Translations under genes and position numbers: made by a program
Notes under the pieces: generated by a model
The model's database searches: none
What the model was told of the DNA's origin: nothing
Seen by the model: only the letters and a program-made list of their open reading frames with translations
Shown here: one piece after another, positions 33,001 to 45,300 of the stretch
Position numbering within the stretch: position 1 is the first letter of the stretch
Layout of the letters: every line of letters begins with the position of its first letter
From: Limanda limanda
Taxonomy: Eukaryota > Chordata > Actinopteri > Pleuronectiformes > Pleuronectidae
Assembly (NCBI RefSeq): GCF_963576545.1
Contig: NC_083648.1
Coordinates: 17,030,436 to 17,094,435 of the forward strand
Length of the DNA: 64,000 nt
Reading direction: 5' to 3'

Positions 33001-34434
33001 ACTCCTCATCTGGGTCTAGTTCAAGCCTTGGTTCCTCTGGATCCTTGTTCAATAAGCCAGGATCAACTGGCACTGGCTCTTCAAGCTCATCACACTCATC
33101 ATCTGGGTCTAGTTCAAGCCTTGGCTCCTCTGGATCCTTGTTCAATAAGCCAGGATCAACTGGCACTGGCTCTTCAAGCTCATCACACTCATCATTTGGG
33201 TCGAGTTCAAGCCTTGGCTCCACAGGGTCAGGACTCAATAAGCCAGCATCAGCTGCGGGAGCTTCATCAAACTATGGATCGGCAGGCTCAAGTTCAAGTC
33301 TTAGCTTAAGTGGGATCGGCTCAAATAAGCAAACTTCAAGTGTGAGGAGCTCCTCAGGCCTTGGGTCGTCCTCTGGGTCAACTGGGTCAAGTTCAAGTCT
33401 TGGCTCAAGTGGGATCGGCTCAAATAAGCCAACATCAAGTGTGAAGAGCTCCTCAGGCGTTGGGTCATCCTCCGGGTCGACTGGATTAACAAGCAAAACT
33501 GCGCCAAATGCATTTTCCTGGTTTGGGTTTGGGAATAATAACGGAGGACAAAGTAAAACAGGAAGTGAAACAGGGAAAGGACCGACAAGTGGGAACACTA
33601 ATGGTGGAACTGGCTCCGCTCTTGGTGCAGGACGGTCAAGTGGACTGGGAGGTGGCTCAGGTAATAATTTAAAAACGTAGTAGCTGTAGTGGGATTATCT
33701 ATAGATTAAGTTTTAGTTAAATTCCATTCAATCACATTCTTTTAATTATAGGTTTGGTTTACCGAGATCAAAAAACTAGTTGCTCACATACCTCAGGTGG
33801 AATCCAGTGATGCAGATCTTTTTTTAAAAGCAATTTCAATATTTTGGCTAACAAATAAAATTACATTCACTATAAATGTATTAGTTATTATTAATAATGT
33901 AATTAATCAAACTGTGAATCAATAGCTCTGATGTGTGATTTCTGTAGATCTACGGAAGTATGTATGAACTAATCCCTGTCCTTACTTACTTATTTTACAG
34001 TTAATGTCGCTCAGCACCTTCAAGATCTGCAGCGCCTGATCAACCCGTCTGGTCAAGAGTGAGTATAAAGCTCATTTATTTCAGTCAGAGCATGCTCAGT
34101 GCTGATATTCCATATTTTGTTTGTCTAAAAACGCCCTCTTTATGGCTTTCATCCAACACAATGGACACATGGAGCGTCACACTAATTTGTATAATAAGTA
34201 ATATCAAGCTTTGTCTGCTCTTTTGTCCTTGAAGAGTTCGGTCATTTCATGGGATTTGTTACAAACGACAAGAATCACATAGAGAATTAATTAATCTATA
34301 GCCTATCGAAGAGCTGTGATGCTTTCACGTATAACAGCATTATAGGAAGAAAACATTTAATAATTGTCTTCTTTGTTTCTATCTTTTTTTCTGTCTCCAG
34401 GGAGAAGCAGGATCTCTCCAGGATGTTGGGTTAA
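30010..34434 (+). CDS. plvap: Plasmalemma vesicle-associated protein (PLVAP/PV-1) with expanded Ser/Gly-rich tail
   Basis: Exons: 30010-30405, 30734-30803, 30912-31624, 32253-33660, 34001-34058, 34401-34434. All are GT-AG and in phase, giving 892 residues (human 442). The ATG sits in GCAACC. PLVAP is a type II glycoprotein forming the diaphragms of endothelial fenestrae and caveolae. The layout fits: a basic cytosolic N-terminus, one membrane segment at about 33-57, then a luminal part with eight N-glycosylation sequons (NLT, NTT, NIS, NFT, NVS, NCT, NRS, NMS), a Cys cluster (CKQELFMCSAS, CDCSAR, CNC) and long coiled coil to about 393. Exon 4 (residues 394-863) is where mammals have a short Pro-rich end; here it is a tandem repeat of about 31 residues. 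Two small exons then encode QHLQDLQRLINPSGQEEKQD. The first three exons alone nearly equal human length. Identity is confident; paralogue a/b is undecided. Confidence 0.92.
32394..33494 (+). repeat. plvap: About 12-copy 93-bp tandem repeat coding the PLVAP tail
   Basis: The unit encodes 31 residues: LGSSGSLFNKQGSTGTG, five Ser, then FLSPGSSSS. Copies 1-5 are nearly identical (copy 4 lacks LG). Copies 6-9 swap NKQ for NKP (copy 7 is divergent, with SRF) and the SPG part for HSSSG. Copies 10-12 decay to forms such as LSLSGIGSNKQTSSVRS. The period is a multiple of three, so no frameshift arises, and the other frames also stay open by side effect. The gradient from uniform to divergent copies suggests recent expansion at the left end. 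Confidence 0.95.
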
Positions 34435-34721
34435 AACATCTTCTCTTGATGAGCCAAACAAAAACAAATCAAGAGGTGTATACTCCATTCTATTACACAC
34501 AGCATATCATGTTCACACATTGGATATTAAATAAATGTACCATATAATATACAGTTTCTGACTGTTTATACTTCAATATGCATTTATTAAAGTAAAAAGT
34601 TTTAAACAACTTTTGCTCTTTTGAACGTAAAATGTGAAAATGTGTCTCTTAATGATTCGTATCTACACAGTTAGCAACTTTATCAAGAATAATTTGTATT
34701 ATTGCAATGTAAATATATGAA

Positions 34722-34727
34722 AATAAA
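34722..34727 (+). terminator. plvap: Probable plvap polyadenylation signal
   Basis: AATAAA lies 288 bases after the plvap stop; another AATAAA at 34530-34535 is an alternative. Either gives a short 3' UTR. Confidence 0.5.
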
Positions 34728-35320
34728 ATCTTTGTTTTAATGTAACCACATCAGCTGAGCCTGTCTCTTCTTTAAAAAACAAAGCTATTCAAGATATTAC
34801 CCTATTCAGATCCGGAAATGACTGTTTGTCCCTTATGTGCGTCACCTATTGTGTTGCTAATTGTCCACAAATGAGTTTACCGACCCCTCCTGTGATGTCG
34901 CCACCGAGATATGCTGGCACCGCCATTTAATCCATCCACCATGTTTATGTTTACCTGCCAACCTGTCAGCAGGCCGGCGGAGGCAGATGGGCGGAATCTT
35001 TGGAAATGCTCTTGTATTCATGCTGCTAGAACAATGTTTGATCACTCAACTGTGGAGAACACGGATATCCATTGCCGATATCAAAACGTCATACATCTTA
35101 GAAAGAACACATGAAGGGGTGGGGGGGGATAAGGATCTTGTATTGTATCTGATGACAGCTCTGACCTTTAATCGGACTAAATATAAACAGGGCTGATTGT
35201 TTATGTGAAGAAATAAATACCATTTGTGAGATATGAATTGAAAATAGTTTCCTTATAATACTTGAATTGAATTTACAGTGTGCATTTACATGTTGGATAA
35301 TATAATCACTCAATGTGAAT

Positions 35321-35635
35321 TTAAAGGTTTAGTGTAAGAATTGGGTGAAAGGGATCTGTTTTCATTAGTGTGTTTCATCTAAATTGTACAAATTCTTGTT
35401 TTCTTTACCCTAGAATGGGCCTTTTATAACTAATAACTTTTTATTTACAACGAGAGATGGTCTTTTCTATGGAGGCCAGCATGTTTTCGACAGTCATCCG
35501 AACTGGACAAACTAAACACCTTTTGAGTTTTTATTACATCTGAGTTTCTGAGGTTCTCTTTCATATTTGGAAGGGGAGGGTGAGATGAGAGGTATTCGGC
35601 TGTAACATAAAATGTCACCTCTAGACGTCAACAGG
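35321..35635 (+). mobile_element. Truncated copy of the GGTTCAGTGTGTAAG element
   Basis: It starts TTAAAGGTTTAGTGTAAG and then parallels 50950-51291, including AGAATGGGCC, AACTGGACAAACTAAACACC and TTTTGAGTTTTTAT. It breaks off after the CTCTAGACGTCAAC part, so its right terminal repeat is missing. Confidence 0.7.
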
Positions 35636-36299
35636 TAATTTAGAGCAGGACAATATTACTATGCAGCCAAAATGGAGCAGGGAAACAAACCATCATGAGA
35701 GCAGACAAACATCCTGTTCGTTGTCCTGAGAAAGGACAGGAACTCACTGTTAATTCATGACCCAAAAGTGTCTTGTGTCGGTGCCAATCAATAAATACAG
35801 CACTTAAACCTGAGCAAGGGGAGAGGTCTTTCCCGCCTAAAGGATATCCTTTGTTTAACATCAAATGTTTTTCCACATTTGGGATGTGCAACGTACTGCA
35901 GGAGTAGTTGTGAGGATATTGAGGGTCAGTTGCCTGCGTATCTTTGGGAATCACTCTATCAGACTAACTGAGACACAGGATGTGTTGAAATAATGGAATT
36001 TCACCATGATGCTGTTCCTCTGTGCAAGTATGTTTCCTGTAATCTCAACAAGCTTTCCTGTCAACTCATGTCATTTGTATTTTACCCGTACCGAAAGTGA
36101 CACAGTTGACCAATGTTCCAACTGACACAGCGGAAAATAAGTATTTTTTCAGTTGTACTTTTGACTGTAGTACACAGCAGATAGGAAAACATTTAAACAT
36201 CTACAGTGTAGTGACAATAATAATAAGTTATAGTGCAGAAAAATATATAAAATTAATATGAATCCTTAATATGAGTGGGAAAAAAATTGTTAAGCTCAT

Positions 36300-36660
36300 T
36301 TTATTTATAAAGCACCTATCAAAACCAAAGTTACAAAGTGCTGTACATAACAAATATTAGGATAAAAACAGGAAATCACAGAATAAAACACAAACAATAG
36401 AAGAATACAAACTACACAGAGGGCAAGCAAAAACAATGGAGCCATAAGAACCAAGTTCAAATATTTGCAGAATAGGTCAGTTTTTACCAACCTATTAATA
36501 CTGTTGACAGACTCTGCATTTTTTATAACAAAGGGAAGAAGGTTCCAGAGGGTGGGAGCCATGACAGAAAATGACTGGTCACCTTTATTTTTTTATCTAG
36601 AATTTGGGATGACTAGAAGGCCTTGGTCAGTAGACCATAAAGATCTCACCTAGTGCAGGG
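36300..36660 (-). mobile_element. 3' end of a decayed LINE
   Basis: The minus strand encodes MAPTLWNLLPFVIKNAESV, the APxLWNxLP motif found near the end of ORF2 in fish CR1/L2-like LINEs. It runs on towards a tail in which the plus strand reads CAAAGTGCTGTACATAACA, a typical fish LINE/SINE end. Only the last part is present. Confidence 0.55.
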
Positions 36661-37795
36661 GACACAATAATTCACAAATATAATGAGTCAGTGTAGTGTG
36701 AAATCTGGAAATTAGGTTCTGAGACAAGTTGTCTTTGTAAGTTTTATTGCAAAGCTTTCAAAAGAAAGGATCGAAGCACAACCAGCCGTCACATGCTTGA
36801 GAGGCATGTGATGAAGATGTGTCAAACTGAAACTAACTGGGTTCCTCAAAATCCAGGACAGTTTAACTACTTCTGCAAAATATGTTTATGAACACATGTA
36901 TAAAGTTCATATCAAGCCGCACACTAGATGGAACCTTCCGCTGAAGGCATAAGCAGAGTGGTTACTAGGTTAATTCCCATTACAAGTCAATTAAAATCAA
37001 TTTGACATTGTATGGAAATGAGCATTCAGTGGTAAGTGATACATTCTAGATGGTTTTGAAGCAGTTGGTCGATGTGGATCAGCCGATCCTGCTGCTGCTG
37101 CCCCCCCTCCTCCTTCTCCCTATGCAGGAAAGGGAACTGTAATTAATGATTACGACCTCCTTCCTCACCTGGGGTTGCAGGACTGTGACCTCTTTTGTCC
37201 GCTGCTGCTAATGTCCCCTTTTTACTGTGACTTCTGATTGCGTATCCGATCCGCTTGGGCTCCCTCGCGGCCCCATGGCTGCCCAGGCTGGTAAAGACAT
37301 CATGGGGTAAAGCCCCTTCCCTTTTGCAGACACCGCAGCGTAGAAACAGGGGTGTGAGTAAATCCTGGAAACAGCTGGGAGGCGAAATATCCCCCAGCTC
37401 TGGGCGTCCTTTTGTTTTCATAGTCCTTGACCTTCACCTTGACCTCTTTGAGTGATGGAAAGGAAAACATTGGTCAATTCGATTGTTTCCAAGAGGATGG
37501 GTTTGACTTTGTAACCTTAAGCTACAGCATATTCTCAGATTTATGAACAAATCTTTTCCTGTGGTTACTGTAATACCACAAACAGATTGGCATCAATCAA
37601 AGTTAAGCTCTAATGTTTGCAAGCATTGTGTTGCATGTGAAGAAAAGTTTTAACCAAACTCAACAGTTACAATTTATTTACTGAATATAATAACCTTAAC
37701 AAAAATTACAATAAAAACCTTAATTGGAACAGTCAAATCTGTATGTGACAAAAGCTGAGTTCACAACAGCTTGTTGGCAGCTGCACACTTGTGAC

Positions 37796-38346
37796 TAATG
37801 CTGCGTTCCAGACAATTCCGATGTTGGAATTTTCCAACCTCCCATCTGAAAATGTGAAATGGAACACCATTCAAAGTCGGAGTTGGGACTTGTGAGCTCG
37901 GGAAAAAACGATCTATCCCGACTTCACGGAGAAGCAGTTGTCTGACGTCACACAACAATGGCGACACACACTGTAGCGCTGAGGCCCATCTACCCTCTGT
38001 TGGACTCTTTGTTTCCTTGTTTGTGAGATAGAGTGACAGTGCATGTGTGCGTGTTCTCTCGATCTTATGTATTGTAATGTGTTTCCAAGTATAAAAGTTT
38101 GGTAAAATTAAAATAAAAAAGTACAATGGCGTCTATTGCCTCATGTGTTGTTTACCCTCCTCTGCTGTTTAAGTATGAACGGAGGCTGCACTGGTCACAG
38201 TTGAATCGTCTCATCCAGAGCCAGATAAACATCAGCTTCTCACGGTCAGCCATGTTTGTTTACATGTGACGGAATGTCATCATCGTGCATTGGAATGCTT
38301 GGAAGTCGGAATATCAAACATCCGAGTTTTCTGGGATACAGCATTA
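37796..38346 (+). mobile_element. 551-bp MITE with TAATGCTGCG / CAGCATTA ends
   Basis: The left end is TAATGCTGCGTTCCAGACAA and the right end is GGGATACAGCATTA, an imperfect inverted repeat. Internal CGGAGTTGGGACTTG and GGAAGTCGGAATATC form a second inverted pair. The flanking TA/TAA could be target-site duplication as in Tc1 or PIF/Harbinger elements. There is no ORF of note. Confidence 0.6.
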
Positions 38347-39220
38347 AACACACAACTTATACACCAGATTCAACAGACTCTCTTGTTCTTCAATTTCTAA
38401 ACCAGCATGTTTGGAAATAACATTAAATCACCTACGAGTCTACAGCCATGCTGTCGGCATCACATACTGCACTTTATGAGCCATGTATAGGCATAGCAAT
38501 ATTTCACACTATGTGAAAACATCGGGTTGCTAACATGCCCATAGTATTATTTTGTTATCCATTGTTCTGTCTGTGCTCTATACAAAACTAGAAACAAGCA
38601 CTTTATCAAGAAACAAAAGGAATTTTTCCACCAAAGTAATTTAGTGTCCGTCTTGAGCTGAGCTGCTGTGAGCCCAGACCAGCATCTCATTGATTATCCA
38701 TCACACTCTGTCAACCTTAACTGGGGCTACACCCCAGGCAATGCAGAGAAGATTCCTGGTCGTCTATTGTGCCAAGCAATTGAGTAACTGAGTAACTGAG
38801 CCAAAGCCACTGCAGTCATTGGGGTTTGAGCCCTTAAATCCACTGAGAGACATCAGTCGTTGAACAAAGCTCTTGAAGAAGTGTGTTACAGCTACATTTT
38901 GTCAACATTAAGGGAAGAGAAGTGTAATGCAAAGGCGTAGAATTTTCCCAGAAGGTTCCACAGATTTTGATTTCTCCATTTCCAATCATTTTTCAATAAT
39001 ACATATTGAGATTCTAATTGACTGGAAACCTGGAGAGTCAGGAGTAAGCAAACCTGAGGATCCACTTCAGCTTTTCAAAATTAAAAAAAATAAAATAAAT
39101 CCTGCTAGTGTTTTGATTTAAGCGTTAGTTTTATAATTGAGGGATATCAGGTACACGTTTCAATTATGTAGCAGCAGCAGGGATGTGCCCTGGTCGCTTC
39201 ACGCCTTAAACTGTCAACTG

Positions 39221-39234
39221 CCTCCATCTAGTGG
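39221..39234 (-). promoter_or_regulatory. CTCF-like motif on the minus strand
   Basis: The minus strand reads CCACTAGATGGAGG, matching the CTCF core except at one position. It lies between plvap and ano8, in opposite orientation to the better site at 26955. Confidence 0.3.
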
Positions 39235-40311
39235 CCATGGCAGTGTATTGCTCTACTGGAATTGGAGGGAAATTGATGTGAAAACATTATTTCGGTTCTG
39301 CTTCCATTTTCAGGTGTGAAGGGTTCAGAGAGTTACAAGTTAATCACTCTATATTTTATAAAGAAACTAGTCTACAATATTTCTCAAAGCTGTTCTAAAG
39401 ATGCAGTTAATGGAAAATCTAACGAGTCAGGTGCATTGGGTTTATTGACTGAATTTGTTTTCATTATAGTTCAAGTGCTAAAGTGATATATGCAAAATAT
39501 CTATAACTCTTTGTTTTGAATAAATCTGCAAAGTGCATGTGACCCATACTATCTAGGTGCTATGACAATATCCCTAAAATACTCTTCAACCAGACATCAA
39601 CCAAGACAGGTTTACTTTAGATCTATTTCATAGATTGGAGTCACCTGCAATGAATTACTTCTCTGGCATCCTCACTTGACATTTGCATGTAAGTGGGAAG
39701 GCCCAACAGGCGTAAACAGATAATATTATTTTAAACAAAGCCAGGCTAGCCTTTGTGCTAAGCTAACTGGTTGCTGACTGTCTCATTTACCTCAGAGAGT
39801 TGTAATTTTCCCATTTAACTTTCATGAAAAAAGCCCATTACCCAAAATGTCATACAGATTCTGTTAACGCTGTGGCCCTATTTTGAAGAGGGCCCTGTGT
39901 CTTGCTTCAATTCCTTTATTTGGTTAATTTATATTGAGCTATATTTATAAACCATAAGTTGCATTAATTAAAATTGTATTAAACTGACTTAGTACCTGGT
40001 AACATTATTCCAGCAAATACTGTCTAACCTTGTCTGTTCTGTTTAGGAACTTGGAGACAATCCATGAACACAAAGGGTGGAAGTGGCTGGTCAACACATT
40101 TTTGCCCAGCAGCCAGATCCTATCTGGAGAATGCAGCCATCAAGTCTGACACATTCAATCACTTTACATGAAAAGCATTATGAATGTTATAATTATGCGA
40201 GTGATCTTTTGTGTGCATTTGAATTCAGGCTGTTCTAACATTGATTTCCTCCATGAGAACCAAAAATATTTCAAAACAAATGTTTCTAACAGTGTCCCGT
40301 TGGTGTCAAAT

Positions 40312-40500
40312 AGAAAAGGCAATTCAATTTTGTTTGTATTGAGCCAATTCACAAAATACATTATCTCAGGGCACTTAACAATATCATAGAGAAACCCAAC
40401 AGTTGAAAAAAGTCTCACATGGGAAGAAACCTCTAGAATCAGACTCCATGTGCCTCGACCGGTTGGGCGAGCATGAGTGCAAAATGGGAAAGAAGCGAGG
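40312..40500 (+). repeat. Teleost LINE/SINE-tail repeat
   Basis: GGCAATTCAATTTTGTTTGT, ATCTCAGGGCACTTAACA, GGGAAGAAACCTCTAGAATC and TGCCTCGACCGGTTGGG occur in the fixed order seen in a very common fish interspersed repeat. It ends about 300 bp before the ano8 start. Confidence 0.6.
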
Positions 40501-40668
40501 GAGGTGAGTATCTACCTAAATATTGTTATGAAACATGATAAATGCACCTGGAGCTCAGCATGTAAACAGATCTGCAGCCTGTAGCGCGGTGTTTCCCCCA
40601 TAAACTCTGTCGTCACTACTCAGTCACGACTGGTGCGCGTAGCGTGAAGATGCCATGATCATGTTCCA

Positions 40669-40718
40669 CCCCCCCCCCCCCCCCCCCCCCCCTCCTCCTC
40701 CTCCTCCTCCTCCTCTTC
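40669..40718 (+). repeat. Poly-C run followed by (TCC)n
   Basis: Twenty-four C residues at 40669-40692 run into about eight TCC triplets, ending about 100 bp before the ano8 start codon. Long homopolymers of this kind are prone to assembly error. Confidence 0.9.
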
Positions 40719-40816
40719 CACTGTCACACACGCTACAGGCTTTCCTCTCTCACATGTACTAAGTGTTGTCTTTTTTCTGGTAGCCCCTTCGCCAGCGGGA
40801 GTGTTTGCACAGCACC

Positions 40817-42307
40817 ATGCAGGCTGCGGGCTCGGGAGCAGCTGATTCCGACGCTGCTGTGACCAGGAGCAGCAGCAGCAGCAGGAGCAGCAGCACAGAC
40901 GTCGACGGCACTGACGGGGCAGAGGAGAGGATGGAGAGGACGGTGCCAAGCGAGCAGCAGCAGCAGCAGCAGCAGCACAGGACCACCAACACCCAGCAGC
41001 AGCAGCAGATGTCCTTAAGCCCGTCCAGTGTGCTCGGTGGGTACCTCAGACAAAAACCATGCAAACAGTCGGTTGTCCTGCGTGTGGAATCCTAGTGTGT
41101 GAGTGTGCGTGTTAATGTGCACGCTGCCTGTGCTCCTGTACGCAGCAACGTACACATAAGCAACATGGTGCATTCGCTGGTAAATTAACACACTCCACTG
41201 GCTGGAGGCAGGGAGGATCGGCGGTGCTGGGTGGTGTCGGTGCGTCTTTCCTTGACCCGCTTCTTGTTGTGCGCAGTCGGGCTGAGGCAGGCCCGGGACC
41301 CGTCGGTCGGTCCGGTCGGTCTCTCAGGTCCACAGGTGCATGCAGCGGGTGTTTTTACGCAGCGGACACGCACGTCCCGACGGACAGAGCACACTATAGT
41401 TTGAGGAGAGTCAAGACTGGGATGCAGGCTCCGATGTCAGCTCTAGTCGAAGGTTGGTGGAAACTTGAAGGTTGGTGAGTAAGCAAAATACATGTTATGG
41501 TTATTTCTGGAATTACAATATGAGGGATATAAGGCATCACTTGGCATTGCATCCTCTTTATTGGCTCCATCATGCCATGGTCCTGGGCCTGTGCCCCTCT
41601 GGGACAGGGGTGGATCTAGGTTTTTCTTAAATCAGGGGCCATCATTTACACAGAGGGGCCATTTATATGACCAACATCCAGACACAACTCCCGATTCAGA
41701 ACGGTGCACATTAGTATCATTCCTTATTTTTTACTGTTAGCTCTCAAGCTTTGAGCAAAGCCCACAGATCCTTGGGAATGTTTTGAAATTGATTTATTGT
41801 TCAAGGACAATGTGCTCTTCACAAAAGCTTAGAAAATAAAAAAAATGCACTTCATGGGCCAATCAGATTTCAGCTGGGGCCAGTGCCCCCCTGGTGCCCC
41901 CCCTGGAGACAGGTAGGCCAGGTGTTTTATGCGGTTTTACCTGATTTTACTTTAACAGCTGCATAGTGTGCAATACAGGGATCCCAGAGTGTGGGTTGTT
42001 CTGATTGAGAGAAGAGACTCAGGTTTTAGTATGGCCTTCTGCATGTGACCATATAACCGTTGTAGTCTTACGCATTAACAGTGTCACTGCATTGCACTGG
42101 GCTCTTGCTTTATTTTGCATCTGAACTTCAAGCCAACAAAAAGCTATTGAAAATAAATATAACAATCGATCTAATATGCTTTGACCTATGAATTGCAATT
42201 TTGCTGATGGCCACAGCCGTTTGGTCTGTGGGGGTAACAGATTTAAACTACACATATATTCTCAAGATATAAATGTTTTTGTGTGTGTGTGTGTTTGTTT
42301 GTGTGTT

Positions 42308-42341
<34 letters not shown>

Positions 42342-45300
42342 AATGGATGAATTTACACCAATATCAACATTTTGAAGTTGATTTGTCAAAGGCCAGAGGT
42401 CAAGGTCAACAAAATATGGTTTTCCCACAGATCATATATCAAATAATAGCTGTAACAGAGAGACAATGTAAAGCTACATTGATCAGTCAATGATGTCATG
42501 TAGAAGTCACAAAGAGTCAGGATCTTTGTGCATAGTTCTTGTATATTTCGTGTTATCTGTCCATCCCACAGGACTATAGACAAAACATATGGCTTATACT
42601 GTATATCCAAAATATTTAATGATCATATGTTAAGAGTTACATCACCCTGGTGTCCTCATGACATCACTAAGAAGTCAGAAAATTACATTATATAGTGTTG
42701 ATTAACCATTAACTTTTGCAAAACATATCATCCAGCAGATGATATATGTTCCAACTATTCATTGGTTCATTCGTTGAAAGTTATGATTTGAATAAAATCA
42801 GATCTGCAAGAGATTAACAAGGTTTTAGAAATTCAATTCTCTTATTTTAAGCAAACGAAACTGGATGTTAGTGAAAATACATATAATGAAAAAAACAACC
42901 TGGCTAAATATCTATATGTAAGCCTCTGCCAATCATGTTATTGTTATGTTTATTTATAAGGAATTGTAGTAGGGTTTTTGCATGGCTTCCCTCTCAACTG
43001 TTAAACAAAAGTAAAATATAGAGAAAATACAGTATATATATAGATATATATATATATCTATATATATACAGTTCTGAGACGTCAACCGGCACCCAGGCAT
43101 TGAATGTTCTCATCAGACACATCAGAACCGCTCAGTGATTTCCATTTCCAATAATATCTCTGGATAAACACACTCCTTCATCAACAGTGCAGCTCTCCTC
43201 CATGATAACAAGGTTTTTCATAGTTTTCTTTCATGTGTTACAGTTCATCAAGTGTTCCTTACAGTCACTGTGTTGGTGTGCACGTGTAAAACGTAACTCT
43301 GTAGAACATGGAGATGACAGCAGCAGTGAGGAGGGAGGAGACGTGGTGGTGAAAGCTGTTATAATACAGTCACTGTACAGTCGCTGCAGAATCTCATCAC
43401 AGTAATGAGAGAGAGGGTGATGCTACGAGTCAGTGAACAGTGAGGAGATCGCTCGGCCGCTGTGGCCTCTGTGACTGCACGAGTGTGGGTTTGACTACAG
43501 AATGAGAACCAACGTGTGAAAGGAGAAGAAGACAAATGATGATTCCACATTTTAAACTGCTACTTCTTAAGTTTTGTCATCAATCAGGGGTTTTGGTGAC
43601 AGACTTGAAAAGCTGGTTTGTCCTTGGCTATGAACACAAGAGCCAGTTTCGAGATCATACATTTGTTTGCAGCTTAGCGTCTGTTTGCTCAGAGTCATAT
43701 GACCCAGTGCTGCACAGTCAACCTTCACGCTGGCTTGACAAATGCTCTGGATATTTCTGTCTTCTTGTCTTTGCGACCGGAGCAGAAAACAAGGGCAGAA
43801 AATACAGTGAAGAAGCAACATCAGTGATGCAAAGAATAACCTGTCATCTGATGAGAACTTGTCACCATCTGCCTGTTCTCTTTTATCTCTCTCACACACA
43901 CTGTCCTCTTCGTTTATTCTCTGTAATCACTGTCAACATTATTAATCCCAGTTTTTTCCTCCTTTCAGACAAACTGTTTGGGAAGCGCCTCCTCCAGGCC
44001 AGACACTACATAATGTCTCGGAGGTCCTGGCTGAAGATGGTGCCAACCGAGAACTGTGACATTCTGATGGCGTTCCCAGGTACGTCAGCTCCGCTCATCC
44101 TTCCTGTTCGCCCTGTTCGCCCGGGGATGAATAAATCACCACCTAGAGGATGCTGCATCCTTATTAATTGTATTAAGAGGGTATCCATTTACAGTACTTG
44201 TGTCTATCTCTTAGGGATCTTTTAAGGAAGCTGCCGTTGTGGGTACGGAATGTGAACAGGAAGCATTTAGCTGCAGTTTGACGCCGACAAACTTCATTCA
44301 CAGTTGGAATAGTCGTGGCTAGAAGGTCGGCGGTTTAATACCCCCTCCTCCAGTCTGAATGGCCGATAAGACAAGAAAAAAACACTATAAATACAGCCCA
44401 TTAAAAAAACTAAATGTGTAGAATACATACTGGAAATGATGTTGCAACGCTAAAATGGGATTAATCAGATATGAAGTGAGTTATGTGACTGCTTGTCTGT
44501 AAATCCTTGCATGCTATTCTACACAGTTTATGTCACATTTCTGCTCAACATGTGACTTCTTTCCCTGTACAACATTCAAATGCAAAATCAAACCAAATCA
44601 AACCATGATACCAAATGTAAACGTGTTAAGATAAGTTTGTAGTGCACACAATGAGGACATAATTCACCGAAGCTTGTTGGGTGTGGGTTTGGCACCTTGC
44701 GAGGTCACCGGACTCTCTTTGTGTCGTGCTGTCACTCACTCCTTAAAGATCTGTGGCAGACCCATGGTGAAGGCAGCAGTTAAAACAGAGGTTGTGATGA
44801 TGCCATTTTGTCTGTATTTTAGTGGATTGACCTTTTAGTGTCACCAACCACTGGAGTGTGAGTTTATCTCAGGTGTGCTATCAAACTTAGCATACATTTT
44901 AAACAAATCTCCCCCCCAGATACGATCGATGACCACACTCTGCTGTGGCTCCTGAACCAGATCCGTGTTGGAATCCCTCAAATCAGCATTCAGATTCGAC
45001 AACATAAACACACCCAGGCACACGCCTTCTTCATCACCACAACGTTTGAGAGGTAAGACTCTGAATGTGTGTGTGTGTTTGTCCGTCTGTTTGCATGCAC
45101 ACGTGGGCCAGTTTCTGTCTGAGCTGTTTTAAATGAGAACAACCTGATATGTACTTTTTCCAATCAGCTGATGAGTTCTTGGTTTAGTAAAATTTCTCCA
45201 TTATTTAACTGTATATACACAGGATCCTGTAACATGTTACGGCAACACTAGCAAAACAAGTATCTTTCCTGCTCATATTCCTGTATGGTTTAAGTGTGTT

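Larger units (their letters stand above)
34435..40816. other. Spacer between plvap and ano8, mostly repeats
   Basis: About 6.4 kb with no supportable gene. Identified pieces: a truncated inverted-repeat element (35321-35635), a LINE 3' remnant on the minus strand (about 36300-36660), a MITE with TGCTGCGTTCC ends (37796-38346), a CTCF-like motif (39221-39234, minus), a repeat tail (40312-40500), and a poly-C/(TCC)n tract before ano8. In human, from memory, GTPBP3 lies between ANO8 and PLVAP; no trace of it is visible here. Confidence 0.55.
41037..43968 (+). other. ano8 intron 1
   Basis: A noncoding intron of 2.9 kb. It contains the plus-strand copy of the 17571-17883 element (41605-41910), a (GT)n tract (42280-42339) and a 36-bp perfect palindrome (43032-43067). 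The open frame running into exon 2 from about 43536 is not needed for the model. Confidence 0.6.

Noticed and set aside
32354..33238. A 294-residue open frame on the minus strand across the plvap repeat (Glu/Pro/Asp-rich), and a 358-residue plus-strand frame
   Set aside because: The repeat unit is a multiple of three and lacks stops in several frames, so open frames arise automatically. Splice phase and conserved flanks support only the Ser/Gly frame.
32394..33494. Regular repeats resembling a CRISPR array
   Set aside because: The units are contiguous coding minisatellite copies without unique spacers, in a vertebrate gene.
36305..36562. An 85-residue minus-strand frame between plvap and ano8
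   Set aside because: It begins with the LINE signature APTLWNLLP and continues into a LINE tail.
43536..44225. A 229-residue open frame reading into ano8 exon 2
   Set aside because: It is in frame with the exon but runs through a clear acceptor (CCTCCTTTCAG). The joined exon 1 gives the family-typical VLDKLFGKRLL. An alternative first exon remains possible but has no support.
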